Translations under genes and position numbers: made by a program | Shown: in pieces, positions 31,018 through 42,400 of the stretch | How positions within the stretch are numbered: position 1 is the stretch's first letter | Layout: the number at the start of each line of letters is the position of its first letter | DNA from: Selenomonadaceae bacterium | Lineage (GTDB): Bacteria; Bacillota; Negativicutes; Selenomonadales; Selenomonadaceae | Length of the DNA stretch: 64,000 nt | Assembly (NCBI GenBank): GCA_022786545.1 | Contig: JALFXV010000100.1 | Span: 37,353 to 101,352 of the forward strand | Reading direction: 5' to 3' | Notes under the pieces: generated by a model | Database searches by the model: none | Told to the model about the DNA's origin: nothing | What the model saw: only the letters and a program-made list of their open reading frames with translations

Positions 31018-31965
31018 ATGTTTGAGGAAAATCCAATTTGTAAGTTATTAAATATCAAGTATCCGATATTCCAGGGCGGTATGGCGTGGATTGGCACGGC
31101 GGAGCTGGCATCTGCCGTATCCAACGCAGGCGGCCTGGGCATTATTGGTGCCGGTCACATGCCGCCGGATCTGCTCCGGGCAGAAATCCAGAAGGCAAAG
31201 CGCTGGACCGACAAGCCTTTTGGCGTAAACATCATGCTGATGTCTCCTTTCGTGAAAGAGGTTATGCAGGTTGTGGTTGAGGAGCGCGTGCCTGTTGTTA
31301 CCACGGGCGCAGGCAATCCTGCCGAATATCTGCCGGCTTTGAAGGAAGTGGGCACCAAGGTTATTCCTGTGGTGGCTTCTGTGGCACTGGCCAAGCGCCT
31401 GGTGCGTTCCGGTGTTGATGCCGTTATTGCCGAGGGTACCGAGTCCGGCGGCCATATCGGCGATATTACTACTATGGCACTGGTGCCGCAGGTGGTGGAT
31501 GCTGTTGATGTGCCGGTGATTGCTGCCGGCGGCATCGGTGATTCCCGTGGCATCCTGGCTGCCTTCGCCCTGGGGGCTTCCGGCGTGCAGATGGGCTCCC
31601 GCTTCGTGGTTTCTGAGGAGTGCATCGCTCATCCGAACTACAAGAATCTGGTGCTGAAGGCAAAGGACCGCTCCACTGTGGTTACCGGCCGCTCCACCGG
31701 CCATCCTGTCCGCGTCATCGGCAACAAGATGACCCGCGAGTACGCGGAGCTGGAGGCCAATCGGGCTTCTGTGGAAGAATTGGAGAAGTTCGGTGCAGGC
31801 CGCCTGAATATGGCAACCCACAAGGGCGATGTGGAAAATGGTTCCGTCATGATAGGGCAGATTTGCGGCATGTTCAATGAAATCAAGCCTGTGGCAACTA
31901 TTATTGAGGAGCTGGTAGGCGGGATTGCTGCCGTAGGCGAGCGCGTTCATAATACTCTGAAATGA
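31018..31965 (+). CDS. fabK: Enoyl-ACP reductase FabK (nitronate monooxygenase superfamily)
   Basis: LNIKYPIFQGGMAWIGTAELASAVSNAGGLGIIGAG; located between fabH and fabD. Confidence 0.9.
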   Translation: MFEENPICKLLNIKYPIFQGGMAWIGTAELASAVSNAGGLGIIGAGHMPPDLLRAEIQKAKRWTDKPFGVNIMLMSPFVKEVMQVVVEERVPVVTTGAGNPAEYLPALKEVGTKVIPVVASVALAKRLVRSGVDAVIAEGTESGGHIGDITTMALVPQVVDAVDVPVIAAGGIGDSRGILAAFALGASGVQMGSRFVVSEECIAHPNYKNLVLKAKDRSTVVTGRSTGHPVRVIGNKMTREYAELEANRASVEELEKFGAGRLNMATHKGDVENGSVMIGQICGMFNEIKPVATIIEELVGGIAAVGERVHNTLK

Positions 31966-32055
31966 TCTATCTGTATTTTAAGCAATACTTTGACTGAATA
32001 ACTGCCATTTGGTTGCAGGAACATAGAGATTGTGTTTTAAAAGAAAGAGGTAAAA

Positions 32056-32997
32056 ATGAGTAAATTAGCTTTTGTATTCCCGGGACAGGGTGCTCAGAAG
32101 GTGGGCATGGGCAAGGATTTTTTTGACAACTACGATGTTGCCAAGAAGATGTTCAAGGAAGCCGATGAGGCCCTTGGCTATTCCATCATGAAGATGTGCT
32201 TTGAGGGGCCTGAGGAGGACTTAAAGCTGACTGCCAATACCCAGCCGGCGATCCTGACCATCAGCTGCATTGCCAATGAAATCTTGAAAGAAAATGGCGT
32301 GCAGCCGGAGATTACCGGCGGCCATAGCCTGGGTGAATACTCCGCACTGGTGGCGGCAGGCGTGCTGCAATTCCAGGATGCTGTTGCACTGGTACATAAG
32401 CGCGGTGCCTACATGCAGGAAGCCGTGCCTGTAGGCGAGGGCGGTATGGCTGCTATTATAGGGGTAGACCGTGAAAAGATTGTGGAGATCTGCCAGTCTG
32501 TTTCCGCTGAGAGCCCTGTACAGGCCGTAAACTTCAACTGCCCTGGGCAGATTGTTATCGCAGGTGCTACCCGTGGCGTAGAGCTGGCTGTGGAGGAGCT
32601 GAAGGCAGCCGGTGCCAAGAAGGCCGTTATCCTGCCGGTGAGCGCACCATTCCACAGCACCCTGATGCAGCCTGCAGCAGAAAAGCTGGCTGTGGAACTG
32701 GACAAGGTTACCTTGTCTGATGCCAAGATCCCTGTTGTAGCCAATGTCAATGCCCAGATATTGACCAAGGCGGAGGACATCAAGGCCAGCCTGGTAGCTC
32801 AGGCAGCAAGCCCTGTGCTCTGGGAGGACTGCGTGGCCAAGATGAAGGAGTTCGGTGCCGACGTGCTGCTGGAGGCAGGTCCTGGCAAGACACTGTGCGG
32901 CTTCAACCGCAGGATTGACAAGTCTATTAAGAGCCTGAATGTAGAGGATGTAGAATCTTTAGAAAAATCTCTTGACTATTTCAAGGAGGTTCGTTAA
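32056..32997 (+). CDS. fabD: Malonyl-CoA:ACP transacylase
   Basis: FVFPGQGAQKVGMGKDF; GGHSLGEYSALVAAG. Confidence 0.96.
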   Translation: MSKLAFVFPGQGAQKVGMGKDFFDNYDVAKKMFKEADEALGYSIMKMCFEGPEEDLKLTANTQPAILTISCIANEILKENGVQPEITGGHSLGEYSALVAAGVLQFQDAVALVHKRGAYMQEAVPVGEGGMAAIIGVDREKIVEICQSVSAESPVQAVNFNCPGQIVIAGATRGVELAVEELKAAGAKKAVILPVSAPFHSTLMQPAAEKLAVELDKVTLSDAKIPVVANVNAQILTKAEDIKASLVAQAASPVLWEDCVAKMKEFGADVLLEAGPGKTLCGFNRRIDKSIKSLNVEDVESLEKSLDYFKEVR

Positions 32998-32998
32998 T

Positions 32999-33742
32999 AT
33001 GCTTTTAGAGGGAAAAACTGCGCTTGTTACAGGCGCGTCCCGCGGCATAGGCAGGGCGATTGCCCTGAGGCTGGCTCAGGAAGGGGCTGCCGTGGCTATT
33101 AACTACGCAGGCAATACTGCTGCTGCAGAGGAAGTAAAGTCCATGATTGAAGCGGCCGGCGGCAAGGCGATTATCGTCCAGGCTGATGTTTCTGACGGCG
33201 GGGCGGTTGATGAGATGGTCAAGACCGTTGTGGATACCTTCGGTGGCATTGACATCCTCGTAAACAACGCCGGCATTACCAGGGATAACCTGCTGATGCG
33301 CATGAAGGAAGAGGATTGGGACGCTGTTATCAACACCAATCTCAAGAGTGCGTATTACTGCACCAAGGCTGTGACCAAGCCTATGATGAAAAAGCGCTTC
33401 GGGCGCATTGTAAATATGACTTCCGTAGTCGGCCTGACAGGCAATATCAGCCAGGCCAACTATGCGGCTGCCAAGGCGGGCCTTTTGGGCTTTTCCAAGT
33501 CTATGGCCAAGGAACTGGCAAGCCGCGGCATTACCGTGAACATGGTAGCACCGGGCTTTATTGAAACAGATATGACGGCTGTGCTTTCTGACAAGGTCAA
33601 GGAGGCAATGATGACCGGCATCCCTATGGGCAGGGCCGGACAGCCTGATGATGTTGCCAATGCGGTGCTGTTCCTTGTTTCTGATTGTGCGTCTTATGTT
33701 ACCGGCCAGGTCATCAATGTTGATGGCGGTATGGTCATGTAA
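32999..33742 (+). CDS. fabG: 3-oxoacyl-ACP reductase
   Basis: KTALVTGASRGIGRAIALRLAQEGA; SDR YAAAK active site. Confidence 0.96.
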   Translation: MLLEGKTALVTGASRGIGRAIALRLAQEGAAVAINYAGNTAAAEEVKSMIEAAGGKAIIVQADVSDGGAVDEMVKTVVDTFGGIDILVNNAGITRDNLLMRMKEEDWDAVINTNLKSAYYCTKAVTKPMMKKRFGRIVNMTSVVGLTGNISQANYAAAKAGLLGFSKSMAKELASRGITVNMVAPGFIETDMTAVLSDKVKEAMMTGIPMGRAGQPDDVANAVLFLVSDCASYVTGQVINVDGGMVM

Positions 33743-33782
33743 CATGGATATATAGAGAACCGTAAGAGGAGGTGAAACATAC

Positions 33783-34013
33783 ATGTCTACCTTTGAGAAA
33801 GTAAGAGATATCGTAGTTGATCAGTTGGGTGTTGAGGCGGATGAGGTTTCCATCGAGTCCACTTTTATCGATGACCTGGGTGCTGACTCCCTGGATATCG
33901 TAGAGCTCATCATGGCCTTTGAGGAGGAGTTCGGCATCGAAATTCCTGATGAGGCTGCAGAGAAGATTAAGACCGTTCAGGACGTTGTTTCCTACATTGA
34001 CCAGAACAAGTAA
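33783..34013 (+). CDS. acpP: Acyl carrier protein
   Basis: [33 protein letters not shown]. Confidence 0.97.
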   Translation: MSTFEKVRDIVVDQLGVEADEVSIESTFIDDLGADSLDIVELIMAFEEEFGIEIPDEAAEKIKTVQDVVSYIDQNK

Positions 34014-34033
34014 TTAGTGTCTTACCTTTAGGA

Positions 34034-34063
34034 AAGTCCCGTGAATGTATTTCGCGGGATTTT
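34034..34063 (+). terminator. Possible hairpin after acpP
   Basis: TCCCGTGAAtgtaTTTCGCGGGATTTT. Confidence 0.5.
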
Positions 34064-34103
34064 CTGACAAGGGTAGGGCGGGCCTATGAATGGAGGAGTA
34101 AAT

Positions 34104-35045
34104 TTGAAGCTTCCTGAACTGAAGATTGGTACTAAAGTTGCGAAGGTTCCAATTATGCAAGGTGGAATGGCTATTCGCTTGTCTACTGGTGCTTTGGCAG
34201 CAGCTGTGGCAAATCAGGGCGGTATCGGCCTGATTGCGGCATCCGGCATGTCTCCGGAGGAGCTGCGTTATGAAATCAGGATGGCCCGGGCACTTTCCAA
34301 GGGCATTATTGGCATCAATATCATGTTTGCGGCGAAGAAGTTTGCCGAGATGGTAAACACTGCTATTGATGAGGGTATTGACCTGGTAGTTGCAGGTGCA
34401 GGCTTTTCCCGTGACATCTTTGCCTTGGGCAAGGAATCAGGGACTCCGGTGGTTCCGATTGTATCATCTGTAAAATTAGCGAAAATTTCTCAGCGTCTTG
34501 GTGCTGCTGCCATTGTGGTAGAGGGCAAGGAAGCTGGCGGCCATCTGGGAACTGACCAGTCCATCAGGGACATCATCCCTGACATTGTGGCTGCCGTGGA
34601 CATTCCTGTGATTGCTGCCGGTGGCGTACTGCGCGGCCAGGATATTGCTGATTTAATAAACATGGGGGTAAGCGGCGTCCAGATGGGCTCCCGCTTTGCT
34701 GCCAGCGCAGAGGCAAACAGTGCCCCTGCCCTGAAAGAGTTCTACCTGAAGGCGAAGCCGGAAGATGTGGTTGTCATCCACAGTCCGGTAGGGCTGCCGG
34801 GACGTGCCGTCCGAAATCCGTGGGCAGAGCGTGTCATGGAAGGTCCTGTGCCGCCTAAGAAGTGTGATAACTGCCTGAAGGCATGCAAGCATAATTTCTG
34901 CATTATCCGTGCACTGAGCCGTGCGCAGCAGGGTGACGTGGAGACCGGCCTGGTATTTACCGGCGAGTATCTGCCTACCATCGATAAGATTTTGACCGTA
35001 GAGGAAATATTCCGGCAGATTGAAGCAGAGGTTGCTGCTATTTAA
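34104..35045 (+). CDS. Second FabK-like / nitronate monooxygenase family protein with Cys-rich C-terminal motif
   Basis: VPIMQGGMAIRLSTGALAAAVANQGGIGLIAASG; CDNCLKACKHNFC near the C-terminus; likely TTG start at 34104. Confidence 0.85.
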   Translation: MKLPELKIGTKVAKVPIMQGGMAIRLSTGALAAAVANQGGIGLIAASGMSPEELRYEIRMARALSKGIIGINIMFAAKKFAEMVNTAIDEGIDLVVAGAGFSRDIFALGKESGTPVVPIVSSVKLAKISQRLGAAAIVVEGKEAGGHLGTDQSIRDIIPDIVAAVDIPVIAAGGVLRGQDIADLINMGVSGVQMGSRFAASAEANSAPALKEFYLKAKPEDVVVIHSPVGLPGRAVRNPWAERVMEGPVPPKKCDNCLKACKHNFCIIRALSRAQQGDVETGLVFTGEYLPTIDKILTVEEIFRQIEAEVAAI

Positions 35046-35066
35046 AGAAATTGTGAGGTGTTATTT

Positions 35067-36311
35067 TTGTCTAATCGTGTTGTGATTACCGGTTTGGGCG
35101 TAGTGAGCCCGGTAGGCATCGGCAAGGATGCTTTTTGGGACGCTATGATGACCGGCAAAAATGGTATTGATAAAATTACCCGCTTTGATGCAACTGAGTA
35201 CAAGGCGCAGGTAGCCGGTGAGGTAAAGGATTTTGAGCCGGCTGACTATATGGACAAGAAGGAGTCCAAGCGCATTGACCGTTATGCCCAGTTTGCCGTG
35301 GCAGCTGCCAGGATGGCCATCGAGGATGCCAAGCTGGATCTGGAGGCAGAGGACCTTGAGCGCATCGGCACTTACGTAGGCAGCGGCATCGGCGGCATTG
35401 AGACCATGCACGGCCAGTACGAGAAGCTCTTTGACAAGGGGCCTTCCCGCATCAGCCCGTTCTTCATCCCGATGATGATCGGCAACATGGCCGCCGGCCA
35501 TGTGTCTATTGCTTTCGGCCTGAAGGGACCTAGCAGCTGCGTTGTTACTGCCTGTGCTACAGGTACCAACAACATCGGTGATGCTTTCCGCGTGCTGCAG
35601 CGCGGTGATGCTGATGTTATGCTGGCTGGCGGCACCGAGGCCAGCATTTCCCCGGCTGCTGTAGCAGGCTTCTGTGCCATGAAGGCACTTTGCAGCGACA
35701 GTAATGACAATCCTCAGAAGGCTTCCCGTCCGTTTGATGCAACCCGTAGCGGCTTTGTTATGGGCGAGGGTGCCGGTATCGTGGTGCTGGAGACACTGGA
35801 GCACGCTGAGAAGCGCGGTGCCCACATCTATGCAGAGGTTGCAGGCTATGGCACCAATTCTGATGCTTATCATATCACCAGCCCGGCTCCTCATGGCGAG
35901 CTGCAGGCAAAGTGCATGGCACTGGCCTTGAAGGATGCTGGCCTGGCTCCTGACCAGGTAGATTATGTAAATGCCCACGGCACTTCTACCCATCTGAATG
36001 ACCTGGGCGAGACTGAGGCCATCAAGGCTGTCTGGGGCGATGAGGCAAAGAATGTTTCTGTTAGTTCCATCAAGTCCATGACCGGCCATCTGCTGGGTGC
36101 TGCCGGCGGTGTCGAGGCGATTGCCACTGCCCTGGCCGTGGAGAATGATATGTTGCCGCCTACCATCAATTATGAGCACCCTGAGGAAGGGCTGGATCTT
36201 GATTATGTGCCGAACAAGGCAAAGGCGAAGACTGTCCGGGCAGCTATTTCCAACAACTTTGGCTTTGGCGGCCACAATGCCTGCCTGGTACTGAAGAAGT
36301 ACGCCAGGTAA
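35067..36311 (+). CDS. fabF: Beta-ketoacyl-ACP synthase II
   Basis: RVVITGLGVVSPVGIGKDAFW; VVTACATGTNNIGDA; NAHGTSTHLNDLGE. Confidence 0.96.
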   Translation: MSNRVVITGLGVVSPVGIGKDAFWDAMMTGKNGIDKITRFDATEYKAQVAGEVKDFEPADYMDKKESKRIDRYAQFAVAAARMAIEDAKLDLEAEDLERIGTYVGSGIGGIETMHGQYEKLFDKGPSRISPFFIPMMIGNMAAGHVSIAFGLKGPSSCVVTACATGTNNIGDAFRVLQRGDADVMLAGGTEASISPAAVAGFCAMKALCSDSNDNPQKASRPFDATRSGFVMGEGAGIVVLETLEHAEKRGAHIYAEVAGYGTNSDAYHITSPAPHGELQAKCMALALKDAGLAPDQVDYVNAHGTSTHLNDLGETEAIKAVWGDEAKNVSVSSIKSMTGHLLGAAGGVEAIATALAVENDMLPPTINYEHPEEGLDLDYVPNKAKAKTVRAAISNNFGFGGHNACLVLKKYAR

Positions 36312-36365
36312 GCTGTCCGGTCAGACGGTTTTAAATTTAATATGTATTGAGGAAATGAACTAGAG

Positions 36366-37127
36366 TTGAAGTGTTTTGTTATGAATGATCGTGTGAGTGA
36401 TCGTGTTACGGCTGAGCGCCGCCGCAGGCTGGAGGAGCTTTCCAGGAGGCTGGGGGTTTCTTTCCGCCATATTGGCTGGCTGCATCAGGCACTGACGCAT
36501 ACCTCCTATGCCAATGAGTCGCGGATGAAGGTAGAGCATAATGAGCGCTTGGAATTCTTGGGAGATGCGGTGCTGGAGCTTGCTATCAGCACCTACCTCT
36601 TTAATCATTTTCCTGGACTTCCTGAGGGTGATCTGACAAAGGCAAGGGCAGCGGTGGTCTGTGAGGCTAGTCTTTCCAGCCGGGCCGCGGAGCTGCATTT
36701 GGGAGATTACCTGTTGTTAGGACATGGAGAGCAGACATCAGGCGGGCGCAGGCGTTCCTCCATTCTTGAGGATGCCTTTGAATCCGTGATTGGCGCCATC
36801 TACATGGACCAGGGCTGGGAAAAAGCCCAGAGTTATGTACTCAGGCAGCTGGAGGAGCATCTGCACAGAGTTGAGGATGGCAGCACCCGGGTAAGGGACT
36901 ACAAGACCATGCTGCAGGAGCTGGTGCAGAGGCGGGCTGATAGCCATGTCAGCTATGAGCTCCTAAGCGCCACAGGGCCGGATCATGCCAAGGTGTTTGA
37001 GTTTGCTGTTAAGCTTAATGACGAAGTTTTAGGAACAGGTAAGGGTCCAAGTAAAAAGGCGGCTGAACAGCAGGCAGCACGCCAAGCTTTAGAGATTTTG
37101 AATAATCGCAGTAAAAAAGAGGCATAA
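36366..37127 (+). CDS. rnc: Ribonuclease III
   Basis: NERLEFLGDAVLELAIS signature; C-terminal dsRBD GKGPSKKAAEQQAARQALEIL. Confidence 0.96.
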   Translation: MKCFVMNDRVSDRVTAERRRRLEELSRRLGVSFRHIGWLHQALTHTSYANESRMKVEHNERLEFLGDAVLELAISTYLFNHFPGLPEGDLTKARAAVVCEASLSSRAAELHLGDYLLLGHGEQTSGGRRRSSILEDAFESVIGAIYMDQGWEKAQSYVLRQLEEHLHRVEDGSTRVRDYKTMLQELVQRRADSHVSYELLSATGPDHAKVFEFAVKLNDEVLGTGKGPSKKAAEQQAARQALEILNNRSKKEA

Positions 37128-37142
37128 CCGCCTCTTTTTTTG
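37113..37142 (+). terminator. Hairpin terminator overlapping rnc stop
   Basis: AAAAAAGAGGCataaccGCCTCTTTTTTTT. Confidence 0.8.
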
Positions 37143-37241
37143 TTATAATGGAGAGGCAGGGCCGGCTGCATGACGAGCAAAGCCTGCCTTGCCTGAAAGC
37201 ATCTGATGTGAGAGAATATGGATAAACAGAGGAAATGGGAG

Positions 37242-38066
37242 ATGAGCGCTATGAAAAAGCTGATCATGCTGGGCACAGGCAATGCAATGGTAACCAAAGT
37301 ATTCAATACTTGTTTTTTGATTGAACATTCGGACGGGGAACTTTTTATGACGGATGCCGGTGGTGGCAACGGCATATTGAGGCAGATGGAGCTGGCAGGG
37401 GCGGACTACAGGAGGCTTCATCACATGTTTGTGACCCACGGCCATACAGACCATATCCTGGGGGTAATCTGGATGATCAGAAAGATTGCCTCCCTGATGA
37501 ATACGGGCAAGTATCAGGGGCAGCTGCACATTTACTGCCACGATGTGGTGAAGGATATGCTGGAGAAGATGTGCGCCATGATGTTGAAAAAGAAGGATTT
37601 GGCCAATGTAGGCAGGGATATTCTCATCCATGAAGTCAGGGATGGGGAAAAGGTGGAGCTGCCGGAGCTTACCCTGACGGCATTTGATATTTTCTCCACC
37701 AAGGCAAAGCAGTTTGGCTATCGGATGGTGTTCAAGGATGATGGCTTGGTGCTGACCTGCCTGGGGGATGAGCCATACAATCCTCAGTGCCGTCAGTACG
37801 TTGAGGGAGCGGACTGGCTGATGTCTGAGGCATTCTGCAAGTACGATGACAGGGATGAGTTCAAGCCTTATGAAAAAAATCACAGTACTGTCAAGGAGGC
37901 AGGGGAGCTGGCGCAGCAGCTGGGGGTTGCCAATGTAGTGCTTTATCATACCGAGGACAAGACCATCGCCACCCGCAAGGAAGATTATGGAGCAGAATGT
38001 AGAAAGTATTTCAGCGGCCATGTTTTTGTGCCTGATGATTTGGATGTAATTGAGCTGGCCAAATAA
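37242..38066 (+). CDS. MBL-fold metallohydrolase (RNase Z-like)
   Basis: MLGTGNAMVTKVFNTCFLIE; FVTHGHTDHILGVIW; start uncertain. Confidence 0.82.
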   Translation: MSAMKKLIMLGTGNAMVTKVFNTCFLIEHSDGELFMTDAGGGNGILRQMELAGADYRRLHHMFVTHGHTDHILGVIWMIRKIASLMNTGKYQGQLHIYCHDVVKDMLEKMCAMMLKKKDLANVGRDILIHEVRDGEKVELPELTLTAFDIFSTKAKQFGYRMVFKDDGLVLTCLGDEPYNPQCRQYVEGADWLMSEAFCKYDDRDEFKPYEKNHSTVKEAGELAQQLGVANVVLYHTEDKTIATRKEDYGAECRKYFSGHVFVPDDLDVIELAK

Positions 38067-38272
38067 GGGCCTGGCACATGCAAGCTGTCTGGCAGGTAAT
38101 GATAGTTGAGTTTTTAGGTATTTTTCATAATAAGGGATTATACTGTACAGTGGCTGGAATAATGCCTGTATATGTTGACTTTTGGAGAGAGTGAATGTAT
38201 CATGTACAGAGCGTGTTGTTCGTGTTCGAACCGATTTATGCTTATAGCGGGAATAATAGGAGGTAGGTAGAT

Positions 38273-39439
38273 TTGTCTAAAAAAGCTATTATAGCAATAG
38301 CTGTCGTGGTGGTGGTTATTGCTGGAACACTTTTGATGGGAGTTTTTGGCGGTGGCGGCGGCCAGCAGAGGGCTATGGGGGCCGTGCAGGTCAAGGCCAT
38401 GAACGTGCTGGTGCAGGATACGCCTCTGACTCTTGAGTATGCAGGCTCCGTCAAGGGCAAGGATGAAGTAAAGGTGCAGGCCAGGGTATCCGGCAATGTG
38501 ATGGATAAGTACATCAAAGGCGGACAGTATGTGTCTGCCGGCCAGGCCCTGTACAAGATTGATGACCGAAATTATCGGGCTGCCCTGCTGCAGGCTCAGG
38601 CCAACCTGGCCCAGGCCCAGGCAACCTATAACAACGCACTGATTGATTTGCAGCGCAATGAGCAGCTGCTGGCTGCAGCGGCTGTTTCCGAGCAGGTAGT
38701 TACTACCCTTAGGGCGCAGGTGGCTGCCTATCAGGCAAATGTAAATGCTATGGAAGCACTTGTGCAGCAGGCTCAGCAGAACCTGGATGATACTGTTGTC
38801 TATGCACCGATGAGCGGCAAGCTGGCGGTGGATGATGTGGCAGTGGGTACTTATGCCGCCGCAGGCAATACTACGCTGGTAACCATCGGTTCCAGCAATC
38901 CGATTTTTGTGCAGTTCAGCATCAGTGAGGGCGAGTATCTGAAGTATGTGGGAGCCTCCGTGGTTCCTGGCCAGGCTCTGCCTAGTAAGACCGTGCAGAT
39001 TGCCCTGAGCGATGGTTCCGTTTATCCTATTGATGGCAGCATAGTAGAGGTTGACCGTGCCATGCAGGATAATTCAGGTTCTTTGATTGTCAAGGCGCAG
39101 TTCGACAATCCTGACGGTATCCTGGTACCTGGCATGTTTGCCCGTGCCAAGCTCACCGGCGATACACTGAAGGGGGCCGTTCTGGTGCCGGAGCGTGCCG
39201 TACAGCAGCTTTTGGGCAAGTCCTTCGTGATGATTGTGGGCGAGGACGGCAAGTCCAAGGCTCAGAATGTGGAGCTGGGCACCAAGGTAGGCAGCTACTG
39301 CATTGTTGAAAAGGGACTGACCGGCAAGGAGCAGGTTATTGTAGAGGGGCTTACCTCCCTGACCGAGGGCATGGATCTGGCTATCACCGAGGTAAAGCCG
39401 GAGGATATGGGCTTCTCCCTCACAGCAAACAATTTATAA
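38273..39439 (+). CDS. RND efflux periplasmic adaptor (AcrA/MexA-like)
   Basis: Membrane-fusion signature VKVQARVSGNVMDKYIKGGQYVSAGQALYKID; YAPMSGKLAVDDVAVGTYA. Confidence 0.92.
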   Translation: MSKKAIIAIAVVVVVIAGTLLMGVFGGGGGQQRAMGAVQVKAMNVLVQDTPLTLEYAGSVKGKDEVKVQARVSGNVMDKYIKGGQYVSAGQALYKIDDRNYRAALLQAQANLAQAQATYNNALIDLQRNEQLLAAAAVSEQVVTTLRAQVAAYQANVNAMEALVQQAQQNLDDTVVYAPMSGKLAVDDVAVGTYAAAGNTTLVTIGSSNPIFVQFSISEGEYLKYVGASVVPGQALPSKTVQIALSDGSVYPIDGSIVEVDRAMQDNSGSLIVKAQFDNPDGILVPGMFARAKLTGDTLKGAVLVPERAVQQLLGKSFVMIVGEDGKSKAQNVELGTKVGSYCIVEKGLTGKEQVIVEGLTSLTEGMDLAITEVKPEDMGFSLTANNL

Positions 39440-39451
39440 GGGGGCGTCCAC

Positions 39452-42400
39452 TTGGCTAAGTTTTTTATACATAGACCGATATTTGCAATCGTAATATCCT
39501 TGCTGATTGTAATCATCGGTGTGCTGGCAGCTTTTCAGCTGCCGATTGCCCAGTATCCGCAGATTTCGCCGCCGACGATTTCCGTCAGCACCACCTATGT
39601 AGGTGCCAACGCGAAAACTGTTAATGATACGGTGGCACAGGTTATTGAGCAGCAGGTAAACGGTACCCAGGGCATGGACTACATGTCCTCTACTGCTGCT
39701 GACAGCGGCTGGTACAGCCTGAGCGTAGTGTTCAATCTGGGCACCGATGGCGACATGGATGCGGTAAAGGTGCAGAACAATGTGGCAATTGCCAACTCCA
39801 GCCTGCCTGAATCCGTAAAGTCTATGGGCGTAACTACCAGCAAATCATCCAATGATATGGCACTGATGATGGCAATGTATTCCCCGAACAAGACCTATGA
39901 CCGCCCGTGGATGAAGAACTATGCGGATATTTATCTGCTGGATCAGATCAAGCGCGTAAATGGCGTAGGTGACGTAATGGTATTTGGTGCTGACCATGCC
40001 ATGCGTATCTGGGTAAACCCTGCCAAGATGGCAGAAATGAATATTACGGCTGCTGATATCATGGCAGCCATCAATGAGCAGAACGTGCAGGCTCCGGCAG
40101 GTACGGTAGGTGCCGCACCTGTGGCTGACAGTCAGGAAAAGCAGGCCACCGGCAAGATTGATGGCCGTCTGACCAGTGCCGAGGAGTTTGGCAACATCAT
40201 CCTGAAGGCTACCACTGACGGACAGTATGTGCGCATCAAGGATATTGCCAGGGTAGAAACTGGTGCTGAGGACTATAACTTCATACCTAGCTACAACGGC
40301 ATGGATGCGGTGGGTTTCGGTATCCAGCTTACCAGTGATGCTAATGCCATGACCACCGTGGCTGAGGTAAAGAAGATTTTGGAGAATGCCCAGAAGGACT
40401 TCCCGCCTGATTTGGAAATCAAGGAGATTGTAGACAGCACCAAGTTTATCGGTGCCTCTATCAATGAGGTTGTGCATACATTTATCGAGGCACTGGTGCT
40501 GGTTGTGCTGGTAGTATTTGTTTTCCTGCAGAACTGGCGGGCAACCCTCATTCCTCTTTTGGCAGTGCCTGTATCTTTGATAGGTACATTTATTGCCTTT
40601 ACTTTCCTGGGGTTCTCCATCAACACCCTGACCTTGTTTGCCATGGTGCTGGCAATCGGCCTGGTAGTAGATGATGCGATCGTTGTTATCGAGAACGTTG
40701 AGGCGCACATGGAGAAGGGCCTGAATCCTGTGGACGCTACTGAGCGGGCCATGGACGAGGTACAGGGCCCTGTTGTGGCTATTGCCTTCGTGCTGGCGGC
40801 AGTGTTTGTGCCGGTGGCATTCCTGGGGGGCATGATGGGTGTTCTGTATCGCCAGTTTGCCCTGACCATCGCTATTTCCATGGCCTTGTCGGCTTTTGTG
40901 GCACTGACACTGACACCGGCTCTCTGTGCCACTATCTTGAAGCCTCATGAGAAGAATGAAAATGAGGGCGTACTGGGACGGTTCTTTGATAAATTCAACG
41001 AGGCCTTTAACAGAATGCGCCTCAGCTATCAGGGCGTGGTGGGCTGGTTTATTGGCCACATCAAGGTTGCCCTGGTGTTTGTGGTGATTGTCTGCGGCCT
41101 GACAGGGCTCTTGTACAAGATTGTGCCGTCCACCTTCGTGCCGGATGAGGATCAGGGCTACTATGCTGTAGCAGTAAACCTGCCGGAGGGAGCTTCCCTG
41201 AACCAGACGACGAAGGTTATCGACAAGCTGATACCTGCCTTGTTGCAGGTAGAGGGTATTGACGGTGTCATGGGTATTCCTGGCTTTGACATCATGGCCT
41301 TCAGCGACAAATCCAGTGCTGGTGCCATGTTCGTTGGCTTGAAGCCTTGGGCTGATAGGACTACTGCGGAAACACAGATTAATGCCATCGTTATGAAAAC
41401 CTTTGGTGTAGGTGCCATGGTTGCGCCGGAGGCGCGGGTTATAGCCTTTAACATGCCTGCTTTGCCAGGCCTTGGTACTGTTGGCGGCTGGCAGATGGAG
41501 CTGCAGGATTTGTCCGGGCATACCGATGAGGAACTGGATCAGATTACCAAGAAGATTCTGGCTGCGGCAAATCAGCGTCCTGAGCTGCAGGGTGTGCGCT
41601 CCACTTATTCCATCAATTCACCTATTTATCAGTATGATATTGACAGGGAAAAGGTTAAGGCTATGGGCGTCAGCCTTTCTGATGTGTTCACTGCCATGCA
41701 GGTATTTTATGGCGGTAATCAGGTCAATGACTTCAATGAGTTTGGCCGTACCTACAAGGTAGTTGTGCAGGCAGATGAAACTTTCCGCAGTGATGTGGAA
41801 AATATGCGCTTTATGTATGTGCGCAGCAATACAGGTGCCAAGGTGCCTCTGGATTCTTTGCTGAAGCCGCGTGAAACTACTGGTGCCAGCAATATCAGCC
41901 GCTTTAATGCAGCCCGTTCTGTTGGTATTCAGGGCAACGCAGGCAACGGCTATTCTTCTGGTGAGGCCATGGCTGCCATTGAGGAAATCGTCAAGGAGGT
42001 TGCTCCTGATGGCTTCGGCATTGAGTGGTCCGGTCAGGCCCGTGAGGAGCAGAAGACTAGCAGCTCCACCAGCCAGGTGCTGGCTCTGGCATTTGTCTTC
42101 GTATTCCTGTGCCTTGCCGCTCTCTATGAGAGCTGGAGCGTGCCGTTTGCGGTGCTGCTGTCTGTACCGGTAGGTATCTTTGGTGCGTTGTTCTCCGAGT
42201 ATTTCCTGTCCATTGTACAGGCTCTTGACGGTACGCCGAATGCCGGATTGCAGAACAGCGTATATATGCAGATTGGTGTTATCATGATTATTGGTCTGGC
42301 AGCCAAGAACGCCATACTGATTGTAGAGTTTGCCAAGATTCGTGTAGATGCCGGCATGAATCCTTTAAAGGCAGCTATTGAGGCGGCAGGACTGCGCTTG

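Noticed and set aside
37242-38066. MBL-fold protein after rnc as part of the novel Hsp70 system
   Set aside because: Distant from the operon, resembles the ordinary RNase Z-like MBL family, and sits in a housekeeping context.
38198-38240. GTTCGTGTTCGAAC-like palindrome upstream of the RND genes as a regulator operator
   Set aside because: Short and isolated; no adjacent regulator gene to support it.
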